Shown: positions 23,149 through 34,421 of the stretch, piece after piece
Layout: each line of letters starts with the position of its first letter
How positions within the stretch are numbered: the stretch's first letter is position 1
NCBI RefSeq assembly: GCF_033439725.1
Contig: NW_026944383.1
Span: 4,960,001 to 5,024,000, forward strand
Origin: Neurospora tetraspora
Lineage: Eukaryota > Ascomycota > Sordariomycetes > Sordariales > Sordariaceae
DNA: 64,000 bases
Direction: 5' to 3'
Notes under the pieces: generated by a model
Database searches by the model: none
The model's input: only the letters and a program-made list of their open reading frames with translations
Told to the model about the DNA's origin: nothing
Program-made: the position numbers and the translations under genes

Positions 23149-25227
23149 ATGTCACTTCTCAGACCAGATCGACCCCCAGAACGTCCCAAATCACCCCTTA
23201 TCCTGGCTCGAGAAGCAGCCGAGGGCAAGTCAAGAGTAATGAGCATCGACGCCGAAGCCGCCCGCACCCGCCTCGTCTTCGACAGCATGGGCTTCGACTT
23301 CAAGCTCTAGTACGGCAACGACGGCAAGGTCCGACTCAACATCACCAGACAGCAAGGAACTTCGCCCGACAGGCGCCTCAACGTACCCGTACCACTACCA
23401 CCAGGAACCAGAACTCCCGAGTCCTCCATTTCCGGGATATCCACCCCTACCGACGCCCCCTCTCCCCGATCAGCCACGCCGACGCCCACACAATTGCAAC
23501 CGCAACCGCAGCCGCAACCGCAGCCGCAGCCTTTCCTCTCCTCAGGACAAGGCACAAGACTAAACATCGTCATGCTCGCCGTAGGCTTCGCCGACGACGT
23601 CCGCCACTTCACCGCCGTGGCCGTCTGGCTGCGCGACAAATTCGGCCATCGCATCAGGGTGGCCACGCACCCGGACTACCAGGCGCAGGTGGAAGGATGC
23701 AAGCTGGAATACTTCAGCTTGGGCGGCCGGTGCAAGCATGGAGGACACGGAGGAGGTTGTGATGCTTTTGGCGCACAGGAATGGATCAAGTCCCGCGGGC
23801 CGGCCGAGAGGGAAAGGTGGAAGGAGTCGGTGTATGCGATGCTGGAGGATTCCTGGAGGGCGTGCGTTGCGCCGTTTACCAGTGATGGGAAACCGTTCAT
23901 TGCGGATGCGGTTGTGGCTTGCCACAAGGAGTTTGCGCATTTGCATTGTGCGGAGAAGTTGGGTGTTCCTGTTCATGTGCTGTCGCGGTAAGTTATGAGG
24001 ATTGAAACTGATGGGGGTTGTTGCTGACGTGTTCCAACATAAAGATGGCCGTGGAGCCCAACCCGCAGTTTTCCTCATCCTCTCGTATGTGTCAAGATCT
24101 GTGAAGCCAAACGGAGCTTGGCCAACCTCTTCACGTACAGTATCATGGAGATCATGCTTTGGTGCGAAATAGGTGAGACAATCAACAAGTTCAGGACAGA
24201 GGTCCTGGAGCTTGATCCGGTAGACTTCCTAACCGCAGTCGGAATGCGACACCGGTTGAAAATACCCACTACTTACTTTAGGTCTCGCACCCTGAGAGAG
24301 AAGTCGGAGGACTGGGAGAGTCACATTTACTCCTTTAGTTCGTTCGAGGAGACAGCGGTTTCCATCCACTGGCGACTGCTTGAAGACTGTCAGCCCTGTT
24401 CTCTTGTCAGCGGGGAGCTTGCATCCTTGATGGCAAAGACGAAGTATACTCCGGTTCCTCTGTCGCCCATCAGCGCAGTGGCCGTTGTCCTTGGAGGAGC
24501 CTCGGAGATTGAGGAGCTGCAACTGTAGGTTTCCTCTGAATATCTTGCACCTTGCCGCCAGTAACCAGCTTCCCTACCTAGGTATCATTCCAGAAGATAG
24601 AGACTTTCGAAACCTCGGCCAGACCTCAATCCTGATACAGTCTCGGGGGTTCAGAGGAACATTGTTCTGGGCCATCTAAGCCAGATTTCGCCCATCGTCA
24701 TCACTGAAATTCTGGCCAAGGACTTCTCCCGAATTCATGGGCATCCTTACGGCAACAGCTCGGGAGACATCATTGGCTGGCAAAGCGGGATACTTGCTGC
24801 AGGACGAGTAAGCTACGCATTCTTATCCGAGCGATTTTGGCAGTAGAGGCACTCACCACTTCACTAGAAACTCAGCCAAAACCTCTGGGTGGGTCTCTCC
24901 GGTGTTTTCACCAGACCCATCGCAGGCGCGCGCGAGGAGGGAACTGTTGGGTTTCTCAAAGGGTTTGGTCAGGGCCTCGGCGAGCTGGTGATGAAGCCAA
25001 CGACAGGCGCCCTCGAAGCCCCTGGATTCATCTTTCTTGGTTTTTACCGAGAGCTGGAGAAGCTAGGAAAGGCAGATATCGAGGCTCAGATTGTCATGGG
25101 CCGCCTGGCGCAAGGCGAGGAAGAATATGTGAAACTGCGAAAGAGTGAGAGACAACGGATCGTGACGGCCTGGCGCGTGTGTGAAGCCATGGCGAAGGGG
25201 GCGGCGAAAGATGCGGCAAAGCGTTGA
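23149..25227 (+). pseudogene. Broken GT28-type sterol/UDP-glucosyltransferase-like gene
   Basis: Remains of a fungal sterol-3-beta-glucosyltransferase-like gene. From ATG 23149 the frame reads MSLLRPDRPPERPKSP and then meets an in-frame TAG at 23308-23310. Past it the same frame gives YGNDGKVRLNI, a Gln-Pro repeat, and the GT28 N-domain: LNIVMLAVGFADDVRHFTAV, GHRIRVATHPDY, the FIADAVVACH..FAHLHCAEKLGVPVHV region, and PWSPTRSFPHPL across an intron (23988-24044). After about 24330 similarity to the family stops, and the UDP-binding half with its HGGAGTT-type motif is not found in any frame. At 24868-25227 a frame (KLSQNLWVGLSGVFTRPIAG...) matches the Gly-rich C-terminal tail of these proteins, after a probable intron at 24808-24867. 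So both ends survive but the catalytic half is missing or scrambled. A short rescued gene starting at a later ATG is possible but would lack activity. Confidence 0.7.
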
Positions 25228-26757
25228 GCTGGCCTTTTCGGGGATATAACCTAGATAATATCATCATCTTTCGATTGTTGTTGGTTTCCCAACTTGCCAT
25301 GTGCAATTCTCGTGAAACATCATGATCTTGCCCGTCTCGACCATGGGATGGCACCGATGACCGCCCGGACCGGGGGAATCCCAACTTCCCATCAACCGAA
25401 TGGCAAACTCCAAACTCCCGAGGGCCATGTAACTTTGCTATCACGTACACCTCCTTGCCGAGCCTACCCATCGTGCTTACAAGTGTAGATTGTTATCACA
25501 CACAAAAAGCGCCGAGACTAACAGCCGGCTCCGTCTTCGGGGCTCCGCCCTCGCCCAGGCCCGCCACGGAACTGGAACCACACTGGAGCCGCTGGAGCCG
25601 TTGGAGACGTTGGAGCTCACGGGGGCGGAGATGGGAATGGAGTCAAGTATGGATTGCCCGTGCATCACTGCGGAGATGGGCCACCGCTTGGGGTAAAGCC
25701 TGGGGGAATCTGGGTGGACTCGGTGGAATTTTCCCCTCTTCAACGGTGCTGATTGCAGGCAACGCCCCTCGAGATACTGGAGACAGAGCCGCGACGGAGT
25801 CTGAGGAGCTCTCCCCACGCATATTTGGCATGTTCCGTCGCCCGCGGCCGCAGGCGGGGGACAGGCGGGCGGGCGGGCGCAGGCTGTCAAACCTGTCAAT
25901 ACGAGTCATGTTCCTGGCTTTCCGTTGCTTGAGAAGCCCTGTGGACGCGTGGGCAGTGTGGGCAGAAAGGGGAACAACCTTGGGGGAATGGGGTGCTTGC
26001 TTGGCTGCACAAACGTCATATGGAGAAAAGAAAGGCAAGAAAAGGAGGGGCCCCGTGTTTTGGGGTGGAGGACATTGTGGTTCCTGGGGGGAAAGCAAAA
26101 GCATGTGAGGAGAAAGGGGGTTTTGTGGTCTGTGATGTTCCTCCGTTTGTTGTCTTCATGAAAAAGAGAAGAACAAAACAAAAACACCATGAGAACCTCA
26201 ATGGATACCCACACTACATATCAACGCCGAAAAAAGTCCAACGAGGCTTGTGATGAGGCTCAATCGCCCTTTTAGCCGTCCTCGGCCGTCCTGCCCGTCT
26301 TACATAAGACGGTGAAAGGGGAAACGTCGCTGTCGTATTGAGATGCCTCTCTGGGTTAGTAGCATCTTCTTTCCTCTTGCAAGACCGATCACAAGATGTA
26401 ACACAAGATGTAACACTGGCCAGCGCCGACACCTCTCCAGCCAGTCACCAGCCAGCGCCCGACCGAATGTGGGGAGAACAGGTTCGGCAGACCGCGGTAA
26501 ACCACGCTGGTCGACCAATTCAAGCTCTTCCGTCTGAGCGACGGCGGCCACGGTCGAACCGAGTTGGAGTGCTAGTCAACCCCGCGCCAAGTGTCCCCAA
26601 CAGGCCGAGAAGGTACACGCTTAAGCCGAGCGAGAGTGAACAGAAACATAAAAAGTCTCTTGGCTTCGACACTCTTGTTTGTCCGGGCCACCTCACTCCC
26701 TTTCTTTTCCCCTTCTCCTCCATCAGCTTCGTCCTTACCTCTTCTTAAAACACCATA
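25228..26757. other. Intergenic: upstream of methylcitrate dehydratase
   Basis: No gene is supported, although long overlapping open frames occur because the DNA is GC-rich. Small-scale features are a TGGAGCCGT-like imperfect repeat at about 25579-25612, a G-rich run of GGGCGG units near 25855-25885, and a perfect short tandem repeat (ACAAGATGTAAC twice) at about 26390-26415. The last 80 bases before the ATG are pyrimidine-rich. Confidence 0.5.
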
Positions 26758-28580
26758 ATGTCTGCTGTCAACCGCGGTTTGCGCCAGGCGTCCAAGCAAG
26801 TGCGCCTATCCCAGCGTGTGAGCAACCTTAGCTGCACCAGATCCGCCGGTCTCCAGTCTGCCTTCAGACTCCAGAACTCTTCCTCCACTTCCACTTCTGC
26901 TCTCCCCAACACCCGCACCAGCAGCTTCTCTACCATGGCTTCCCTCCAGTCTGGCGTTACCCCCTCGCCCACCGCCCACAAGGGCTATGACCCCGAGATC
27001 ACCGACATTGCCGACTATGTCCTCAACAAGAACATTGACTCGGAGCTTGCTGTAAGTTTCTCTTCCGTCCCTTCCGGTCAATTCGTCTCAAAAAGCCCTC
27101 AATCGCAAAGGAGTTATGAGATGAACCGGTTATAAACATCGGACGAAAACCTACTCGTCAGCATGCTAACCACCAATGTCTACAGTTCGACACTGCCAGA
27201 TGGGTCTTCCTTGACACCCTTGGCTGCGGTCTTGAGGGCCTCCGCTTCAAGGAGTGCACCAAGCTCCTCGGTCCTACCGTCCCCGGCACCGTGGTGCCCA
27301 ACGGCCCCAAGGTCCCCGGTACCCCCTACCAGCTCGACCCCATCAATGCCGCCTTCAACATTGGCGCCATGATCCGCTGGCTCGACTACAACGACTGCTG
27401 GCTCGCTGCCGAGTGGGGCCACCCCTCTGACAACCTTGGCGCCATCCTCGCCGTCGCCGACTGGATCACCCGTACCAACAAGGCCGGCGGCAACCTCGCC
27501 AACGGCAAGCAGTTCACCGTCCGCGATGTCCTCGAGGGCATGATCAAGGCCCACGAGATCCAGGGCTGCCTCGCTCTCCTCAACTCGTACAACAAGGTCG
27601 GTCTCGACCACGTCGTCCTCGTCAAGGTCGCCTCCACCGCCGTCGTCTCCAAGATGCTCGGCCTCAACGAGAAGCAGACCGCCGACGCCATCACCCAGGC
27701 CTGGGTTGACGGCCAGTCCCTCCGCACCTACCGCCACTCCCCCAACACCATGTCCCGCAAGTCGTGGGCTGCCGGTGACGCTTGCCAACGCGCCGTCAAC
27801 CTGGCCCTCAAGGTCCTCAAGGGCGAGCCTGGTGTCCCCACCGTCCTCTCCGCTCCCGTCTGGGGCTTCTACGACGTCCTCTTCAAGGGCAAGAAGTTCG
27901 AGTTCCAGCGCCCCTACGGCAGCTACGTCATGGAGAACGTTCTCTTCAAGGTCTCGTACCCCGCCGAGTTCCACTCCCAGACCGCCGTCGAGGCCTCGGA
28001 GAAGATCCACGCCCAGCTCAAGGCCATGGGCAAGTCCGCCGCCGACATCAAGGAGGTCACCATCCGCACGCACGAGGCCTGCATCCGCATCATCGACAAG
28101 CAGTTCAAGCCCATGGACAACTTTGCCGACCGCGACCACTGCATCCAGTACATGTGCTCTGTGATGCTCACCTTCGGCCGTCTTACCGCCGGCGACTACA
28201 CGGACGGTTCCGAGGCCGCCACCTCGGAGCTCGTCGAGTCCCTCCGCAAGAAGATCAAGTGCGTTGAGGACCCCCAGTTCACCGCCGACTACCACGACCC
28301 CGCCCTCCGCACCATCTCCAACGGTCTTACCGTCGAGCTCAACGACGGCACCTTCCTTGACGAGGTCGTCGTCGAGGCTCCCCTCGGCCACCGCCTCCGT
28401 CGCGAGGAGGCCAAGCCCCACATCCTGGCCAAGTACAAGCGTCACTTGGAGCCCCACTTCAGCGCCGACAAGGTTGAGAAGCTCGTTGCTCTCGGCCAGA
28501 ACCCCAAGGAGCTGGAGGCCATGTCGGTTGATGAGTATGTTGACCTTTACGTTAACGAGAAGAGCGAGTTTGTTCAGTAA
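26758..28580 (+). CDS. 2-methylcitrate dehydratase (PrpD/MmgE family), mitochondrial
   Basis: A 562-residue enzyme of the methylcitrate cycle that dehydrates 2-methylcitrate to 2-methyl-cis-aconitate, clearing propionyl-CoA from odd-chain fatty acids and branched amino acids. Exons are 26758-27051 and 27186-28580; the 134-nt intron has donor GTAAGT and acceptor CAG. Residues 1-58 (MSAVNRGLRQASKQVRLSQR start, Arg/Ser-rich, no acidic residue) are a mitochondrial presequence. A second Met at residue 60 could give a shorter, cytosolic form. PrpD signatures include FDTARWVFLDTLGCGLEGL, AAFNIGAMIRWLDYNDCW followed by GHPSDNLGAILAVADW, and the HEIQGCLALLNSYNKVGLDH stretch. The C-terminal domain is complete (KYKRHLEPHFSADKVEKL). 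Codon use is among the most C-biased in the window, suggesting strong expression. Confidence 0.93.
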
Positions 28581-29313
28581 ATGGTTGGGACATTTTGAAG
28601 AAAGGAAAAGATGGGAGGTGGTGCATTATATAGAAGCGATCTTTGGTGTGCTTAGAATGGCGTGAAATGAATATACCATTTTTCTTTTTTTTGGTTCATA
28701 CACTTTGGATTGTTCTTCATGTTGGCTGGTGATTCTGAGGAAGAGATTGTGGACTGTATAGTGTATCCTCCGTGGGAACTCACTTGACACTCGAAAGATG
28801 ACCATTGTTACTGGTACTGTTATGGTTATCTACTAGAGGCTATCATCCATACTACCGTACCTAATGACCATATAAGAGGCCTGGTTGGTCTCTCTTCCCT
28901 TTCCAACATCAACCGTTTGGTCAGATGGCACAGCGATCTATCGTTTGATCCCTTAAAACCTCACTCAATGTTCGGAAGACAGACATTGTTACTGGGACTG
29001 ATATGGTCATCGCCTACAAATAGCAAATGCCTATACTAGAAAACACCTTGAGAATAACTACCCCCCAACCATTTACAACAACCAAAAATACGCAATGAAC
29101 CAACTCCCAAAATCTGCGGACCTGGACTAAGAAAAAAAAAAAAAAGACGACTACGCCCTTCATATGACCTGCAAGACCCCGCGCACAATTCGCAGTAAGT
29201 ATACCTCTAAGATGCCTGCCTCAACAGTGTAAAGAAACCCCAATAAAAGGGGATAGATAGATATTGATGTAGTTCTTCCCCCTCATTTAAACGACGTTCC
29301 TGCCCAACGATTC
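28581..29313. other. Convergent 3' region carrying dispersed-repeat material
   Basis: Methylcitrate dehydratase and the TBC gene converge here. It contains copy C of the SINE-like repeat. Two diverged direct repeats (about 28776-28838 and 28955-29017) share ACATTGTTACTGG-type sequence followed by ACTG.TATGGT. There is a 15-nt A run near 29131-29145. No gene is seen. Confidence 0.55.
28867..28965 (+). repeat. SINE-like dispersed repeat, copy C
   Basis: Plus-strand copy, 6 kb from copies A, B and D: CCATATAAGAGGCCTGGTTG, then CTTTCCAACATCAACCGTTT, GGTCAGATGGCACAGCGATC, TATCGTTTGATCCC. TGGCACAGCGA fits the A-box in nine of eleven positions, and CGTTTGATCCC resembles a B-box. As in copy A the boxes are a few bases apart, and a TATA-like CCATATAAG lies about 55 bases upstream. 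No A-tail is visible. Confidence 0.55.
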
Positions 29314-32300
29314 CTAACCGTCAAACTCGACGCCCACAACTTTACTCGTCACACCTCCACCATTACCACTCGCTTCACCACCGCCGCTGCTGCCTTGTTG
29401 TAGCTGAGCCTCAGCAGTAGGATCACTAGCCTCCGCATCCGCCCCCGTCAACAAATCTCTATCCGAACTCCTCACCCCACCCCTTCTATCCTCCAACGCT
29501 GACCCTCCCGCGCCACCAGAACCATTCCCGTTACCACCCAGCGACAGACCCTCAACAGGCCCACCATCATCCTCATCATCATCTTCATCATCGCCGCCGC
29601 CGCGATTCGCGCCGCCCGGCCTCTGCTGCCCCGGCAGCGCATTCTTCTCCAACTCCCTCTGCGCATCCTCCATCCTCCTCCTTACTTCCGCCGCGACACG
29701 CATCCCGTCTGTGACGATATTGTCCAGCACGCCTCTGAGACCGCGTCCAGCTCCCGCACCTTGTTGGTTGTTTCCGCCGGCGCCGCCGCCGAAGAAGCCG
29801 ATGTTAGAGAAGGTGCTTCCTAGACCGCCGACGCCGTAGGATGACGAACCGGCGTTGGAAGAGTTGCCGCTGGACATGTTGATGCCCTCGACGAGGTGGA
29901 ACGAGCACGGGAAGGAGGACTCGAAGAATTGTTCGAGGAGCTCGTCGGCTAGGACGACCATGCGGAAGGTGGGCAGGGTGATGTGCAAGGGATTGTTGGG
30001 GTCTAGGGCGATGTTGGCCTTTTCCGACTGTTGGCGCGAGACGCGGCGGCGGTGGTCCTCGTCGTTGTTGGAGATGGAGGAGGGGGCCGTGGACGGGTCG
30101 AGGTGCAGCGAGGAGGGCGGTTGCAGGCTCGACGTGGCGGTGTCGGACTCGCGCTTGGCTGGGCGGGGGCTGGCGGTTGGGGAGTCCATGGCTAGGAGAT
30201 CGTCGTCGTTCTCTTCGTCGAAGTCGTCGTCATCGTCGCCGATGGCAAAGGCATCCGGGTCTGCCAGCCCTTGGGCGGCATCGTCATCATCAATGGCGAT
30301 CAGGTTGTCTTCCTGACGGGACGCCGTTTGCTGTTGTGCCGGTTGCTGGCTGTTTTGGTTATTGGGATGGTCTGGGTCTGCGTACTCGAAGCATCTCCTG
30401 ATAAATGCACTGACGCTCCCGAGGAATCTCTCGTTAATAGACTGATCGGGCACATCATTTCCAGGGGTCACCATGCCCTCAGTCATCATCCCGTTAGGTG
30501 CTGTCGCACGATCCAGTGCACCCTCCAATCCCCGACGTGACAGGAAGAGCAAAGCCTCGGACATGCGCAATATGCCTTCCCGATCAACCTTGCCGTCCCC
30601 ATCATCGTCATGCAGTTCAAAGAAGTAGTTAATCGTTCCCATGATATCCCGCTTTCCTTTGATGCGAGCCAGGCCGGTAACAACGTTTTGGAGGGTGAGC
30701 GCGGAACTGGAATCGAAGTCCCATTTCCTGAACAACCTCCGGAGGAACTCGTGGTCTGCTGGTTCAGGACCATTGCCCCAAGGAGACATAGATGACTCGT
30801 TCTTCCGGAAGCTGTTGTAGAAACCTCCCCCGTTGCTAGAACCGGTGTCACGGCGAGACTGAGTGGGGGAATCCGAAACAGCCCACTTGGCGATACCCGC
30901 GAGGAACTCTCTGAAGGCATCGTAATCCATCAGGCTCGTGCTCGGACCCAACCCAACTCGCCCCTTTTCGACATTCCCCTCGTCCACCATTTGGCCGATT
31001 CTCGATATCCGGTTGCTCTTGGCTCTCCTCGCCTCTTCCTGTTTGATAATAAGATCCCGTTGCTGCCTCTCGTACAACACGCCATAAAACCTATCATATA
31101 CCGCGCCGAGCTCATCGGTGCTCAGAAGCTTGCTCTCCGGCCCCAGGTTCCGGATGGCCGTCCGCTTGGCAAAGCTCTCAATGTTGTTCAGCACAGTGTC
31201 CTTGTTCTTTAGGCGGAGCTCCGTGATCGTGCTGTGCGTGATACCAGAGAACTCCTTGAATGCTACCACCATCAACTCCTGAAACCTGGTAACAGCTCTC
31301 AGCTTCGGATTTTCCGACTTGGGGTGTGCCGATTCATCCAACCGAGCAAAATAATTCTTTAATACCGAGATGAAGGCACCGTCATCAGTGGCATCCAGTA
31401 GCTCCTCGCCGTTTATTCTTAGAATAGCCAAGCCAACCTGGAACAGGACCTTGGGGCCTTCGACGAAGAAGACATCCAAGACTCTGAAGGCGAAGACCAA
31501 GGGCATAGAGTTGATGTACAGTGACAGAAACCACGGCAGAGATACCACCGAAAGCTGCACGTCGCATTTCACCAGGTGTTCCCACAGGATCGGCATGGTC
31601 CTCTCCACAAGGGATTCGAACACCTTCTGATCCAGGAGGGTACCATACATGGTGGTGGAGTAGTACCCGGGAACCAGCCGGTCACAGAGAGTTGACAAGA
31701 GGAAGAATGCCTGAGCTTCGGACATGTAGATAAGCAGCGCGGCCACGACGATGTTCATGGCCTGGCAATAACCAACGTCGGTGTTGACCCAGCTGTAAGC
31801 GGTAAGCACCCGGCGCAACCGGCCGATACCCTCCTCGCTCTGGAACCCCGGGTACTCCGGAAGACTTCGGTTGAGATCCTTTTCGATTTCGTCGATGGCC
31901 AGCGATTCTTTCCCCGAGTGCTTGGCGAGCGTATCGGCATACAACGTCGGGTTCTCTAATCGCAGATAGACGGAGCCTGATGTCAGCTCCCAGATTTCGC
32001 CCCTCAGCCTGTTTGGCAGGCCGACTCTGATGAGCTTGTGGAAGGTGGGTTGGCGGATTAAGGTCACGTTCCGGCCGTTATCTCGAAGGTATTCGGCCCA
32101 CAGGCGCATCTTTGCCCGGTCTCGCAGTTTCTTGGGGTCGCCAGGGTATCGGAAGATCATGCCGAGCCCCGCGTCGGGCGGGCTGGCGCTCTTCTGCTCC
32201 TCAGGCCGGAGCAGGTATTCCGAGTAGCACTCGCCGATGACCTTCTTGAGTTTGCCGACATTCCCCACGGCCGCACGGAGCCCTTTCTTGAGACCATCAC

Positions 32301-32928
32301 AGAAGCGCTCGCATGCTACCCGTGTGCCAGCAAGCTGGATGGTTATCCGTTGTTCCCTCACCTCTTTCCTATCCTTGTTCTCCTTGGGGGCATCCTGGCT
32401 GATTCCGTTCCATGTTGTTATCGCGAGAGCAAACTGTTATCGTCCCATGTCAGCACTGGTCCAACTACCCTTGTTTGCTGTCTCCGTGAAGGGATGATAT
32501 CCTACCTGGAAGTTCTGGCTGTGAAGGCGCTCTACCCTACGGATAGAGCTTAGCGGGAAAGTAAACCCATTACCACTGGGTCCTCCGCCATGAGTCTGGC
32601 CGGTAAATGCCGAAGAGGTCGAGGTGCTGGCTGACTGCAGGAAACTCGAAGGCGTGGTAGAGAAGCAGAGGTAGGCCTCGGAAAGGTGCAATTTCCCGGC
32701 GTAGTGGAAGCCCCTATCTTGGTCCTTGCCGCCCTGTGTCACGTTCGAAGGAGGGATGGTGAGCTCGGCTGTGATCTCGTAGAGCGGGTGTTGGGAGTCG
32801 GGCAGCCGAAATTGGCTCTGGAAGAGGGAGGCCTTGGACGGGTTCTTGTCGGAATCGGTCAGGTTCAGGCCCTGGGTCGGATCGAGCAACTGTTGTGCCT
32901 TTTGCACAAAGCTCGATAGGTTCAACAT
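29314..32928 (-). CDS. GRAM-TBC-EF-hand Rab GTPase-activating protein (Gyp2/Mdr1, TBC1D9 type)
   Basis: A 1180-residue protein. Exons on the minus strand are 32928-32506 and 32433-29314; the 72-nt intron has donor GTAGGA and acceptor CAG. It should stimulate GTP hydrolysis by a Rab/Ypt GTPase on endosomal or Golgi membranes. A GRAM-like lipid-binding region spans about residues 60-150 (FHYAGKLHLSEAYLCFST). The TBC domain spans about 279-500, with the arginine finger Arg330 in IEKDLNRSLP and the glutamine finger Gln365 in VGYCQAMN, so catalysis should be intact. Two EF-hand-like loops follow: DFDSSSALTLQN (713-724) and DDDGDGKVDREG (750-761). The second has the full set of Ca-binding acidic positions. 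The remaining third is disordered, with Asp/Glu-rich and Gly/Asn-rich stretches. The domain order matches TBC1D9-like proteins and yeast Mdr1/Gyp2; which Rab it acts on is not visible. Confidence 0.9.
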
Positions 32929-34421
32929 TGCTGCCGTGGTTGTGCGAGCTCACGCTCCTGCCATCAAGAGGCCCCGAGGCAACTGTGTGTGTGTATGCGG
33001 TTGTAGATGATGGTATCGAGCGGCGGGCAGCGGAACGATTGGCGGGCTGATGACGGTCGATCGGAAGCTCAGCTTGGCGGCATCGCCCGGCAACCACTTG
33101 TTGCTCTTGCAGTGTATGGTTGGGGAGCCTCGGTGTAGACGCCGATTAGAAGCGAGGGATAGTAGGATGTTTCGGTATATATGGTTGAAGCAATGGCAAC
33201 TCGGATGGGTTGTGTAGAGTGGTGGCGGTGGTGGTTGTTGGTTGACCTTCCGGCTGCTCCGTTCTTTATGGTATTTGGCCGAGCACTATACCGTAGTCGC
33301 CGGCAGTCTTTGTGATGTTCGCCGTGACTTGGGTGATCTGTATTATATTAAGTGGTGCCAGTCGGGTGAAGGTGTTGTCGAATGGGCTACGACGACTGGT
33401 GCTGTAGTGGTCTGTGTGCAGGTGATGTCGGGTTTGCGGCTCGGGCAGTGGTAAGTGGGATGGAAGGCATGGAGATTGAAGCGATGGAGGTTCCCGTCCT
33501 CGTCCATTTGTTTGGAGTAGGTATTTCACCCCAGTGTGGGGACCTGTCCGCCCTGTGTTTCAATGATGCAGCCCAGCTGACCCGTGCGGGCCAACAGGAA
33601 CCGCTTCGCAGCGGCGGCAGCGGTGGCAGCTTCCTAGCCTTCTAAGTACCGACGCAGCACAGGGCACCCCTTACCTGAACAAAAGGTTCCTGGCGTTAGC
33701 GCATTGCTGGAGATTCCCTTCAACTTTCCATCCGTCCTCCTGATCCGCCTTCATCATAGCCAATGTATCCTACTTTTATTGCTTCAATAATCAACGAGCG
33801 GCGGAATTGAAACATCATGTTCATTCCTCTGTTAAGACCTTACTCATTCAAACGTATTCATCCTTCCTATACTAACTATGTGTAACGTTCATCGTACCTC
33901 TGCCCTCTCGCAACGTCAAGTGTCTACCTAGAGCTCTAACTCTCTCTGAGGTGCTAGGTAGGGGGGATATAAGATCATAAAAAGCATCAAACAGATAAAC
34001 CCGCGACGCCGTTCCAGTACCGTCCTGTAATAACTCCGTTTCCCGCCTCTTTCCATTTCAGTCGCTTCTCATTCTCGAGAAGGACGAAAGAGCAATGATA
34101 TGAAAATCCCGATAAACAAAGCTAAAATCATAACCATGGTTTCCCTGTGCTGTTGCCCTCGAGCGAGGAACAACTTGACACATCGAAGACGAGCCTACTT
34201 GGAACGTCAAGCATACCCGTCTCCTCAGTGTCAAAAGCACGACGAAACACCGGAGTGACTTCGACCCGTCACACCATATATCCCATCTCACCCATCACAC
34301 CCGATATTCCTCTTCCCATTGAGCCGATAGCCCCCCTCGAAATCTCCTCACCAAAAACCGCTTGAGACCCAAAATACTTGGGCGCTTGAACCCCTTCCCG
34401 CAGACAACCGAGGCCCTTTCA
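32929..34421. other. Intergenic: TBC gene promoter and PKA 3' region
   Basis: No gene is supported. The half next to the TBC gene carries its leader (minus strand). A CAGCGGCGG-type imperfect repeat lies near 33608-33630. The AT-richer 33700-34420 half should contain the 3' UTR of the kinase gene. Confidence 0.5.

Noticed and set aside
25455-26108. 217-codon plus-strand open frame upstream of methylcitrate dehydratase
   Set aside because: Trp/Arg/Gly-rich nonsense composition, open on the opposite strand as well, with no intron logic and no homologous motif.
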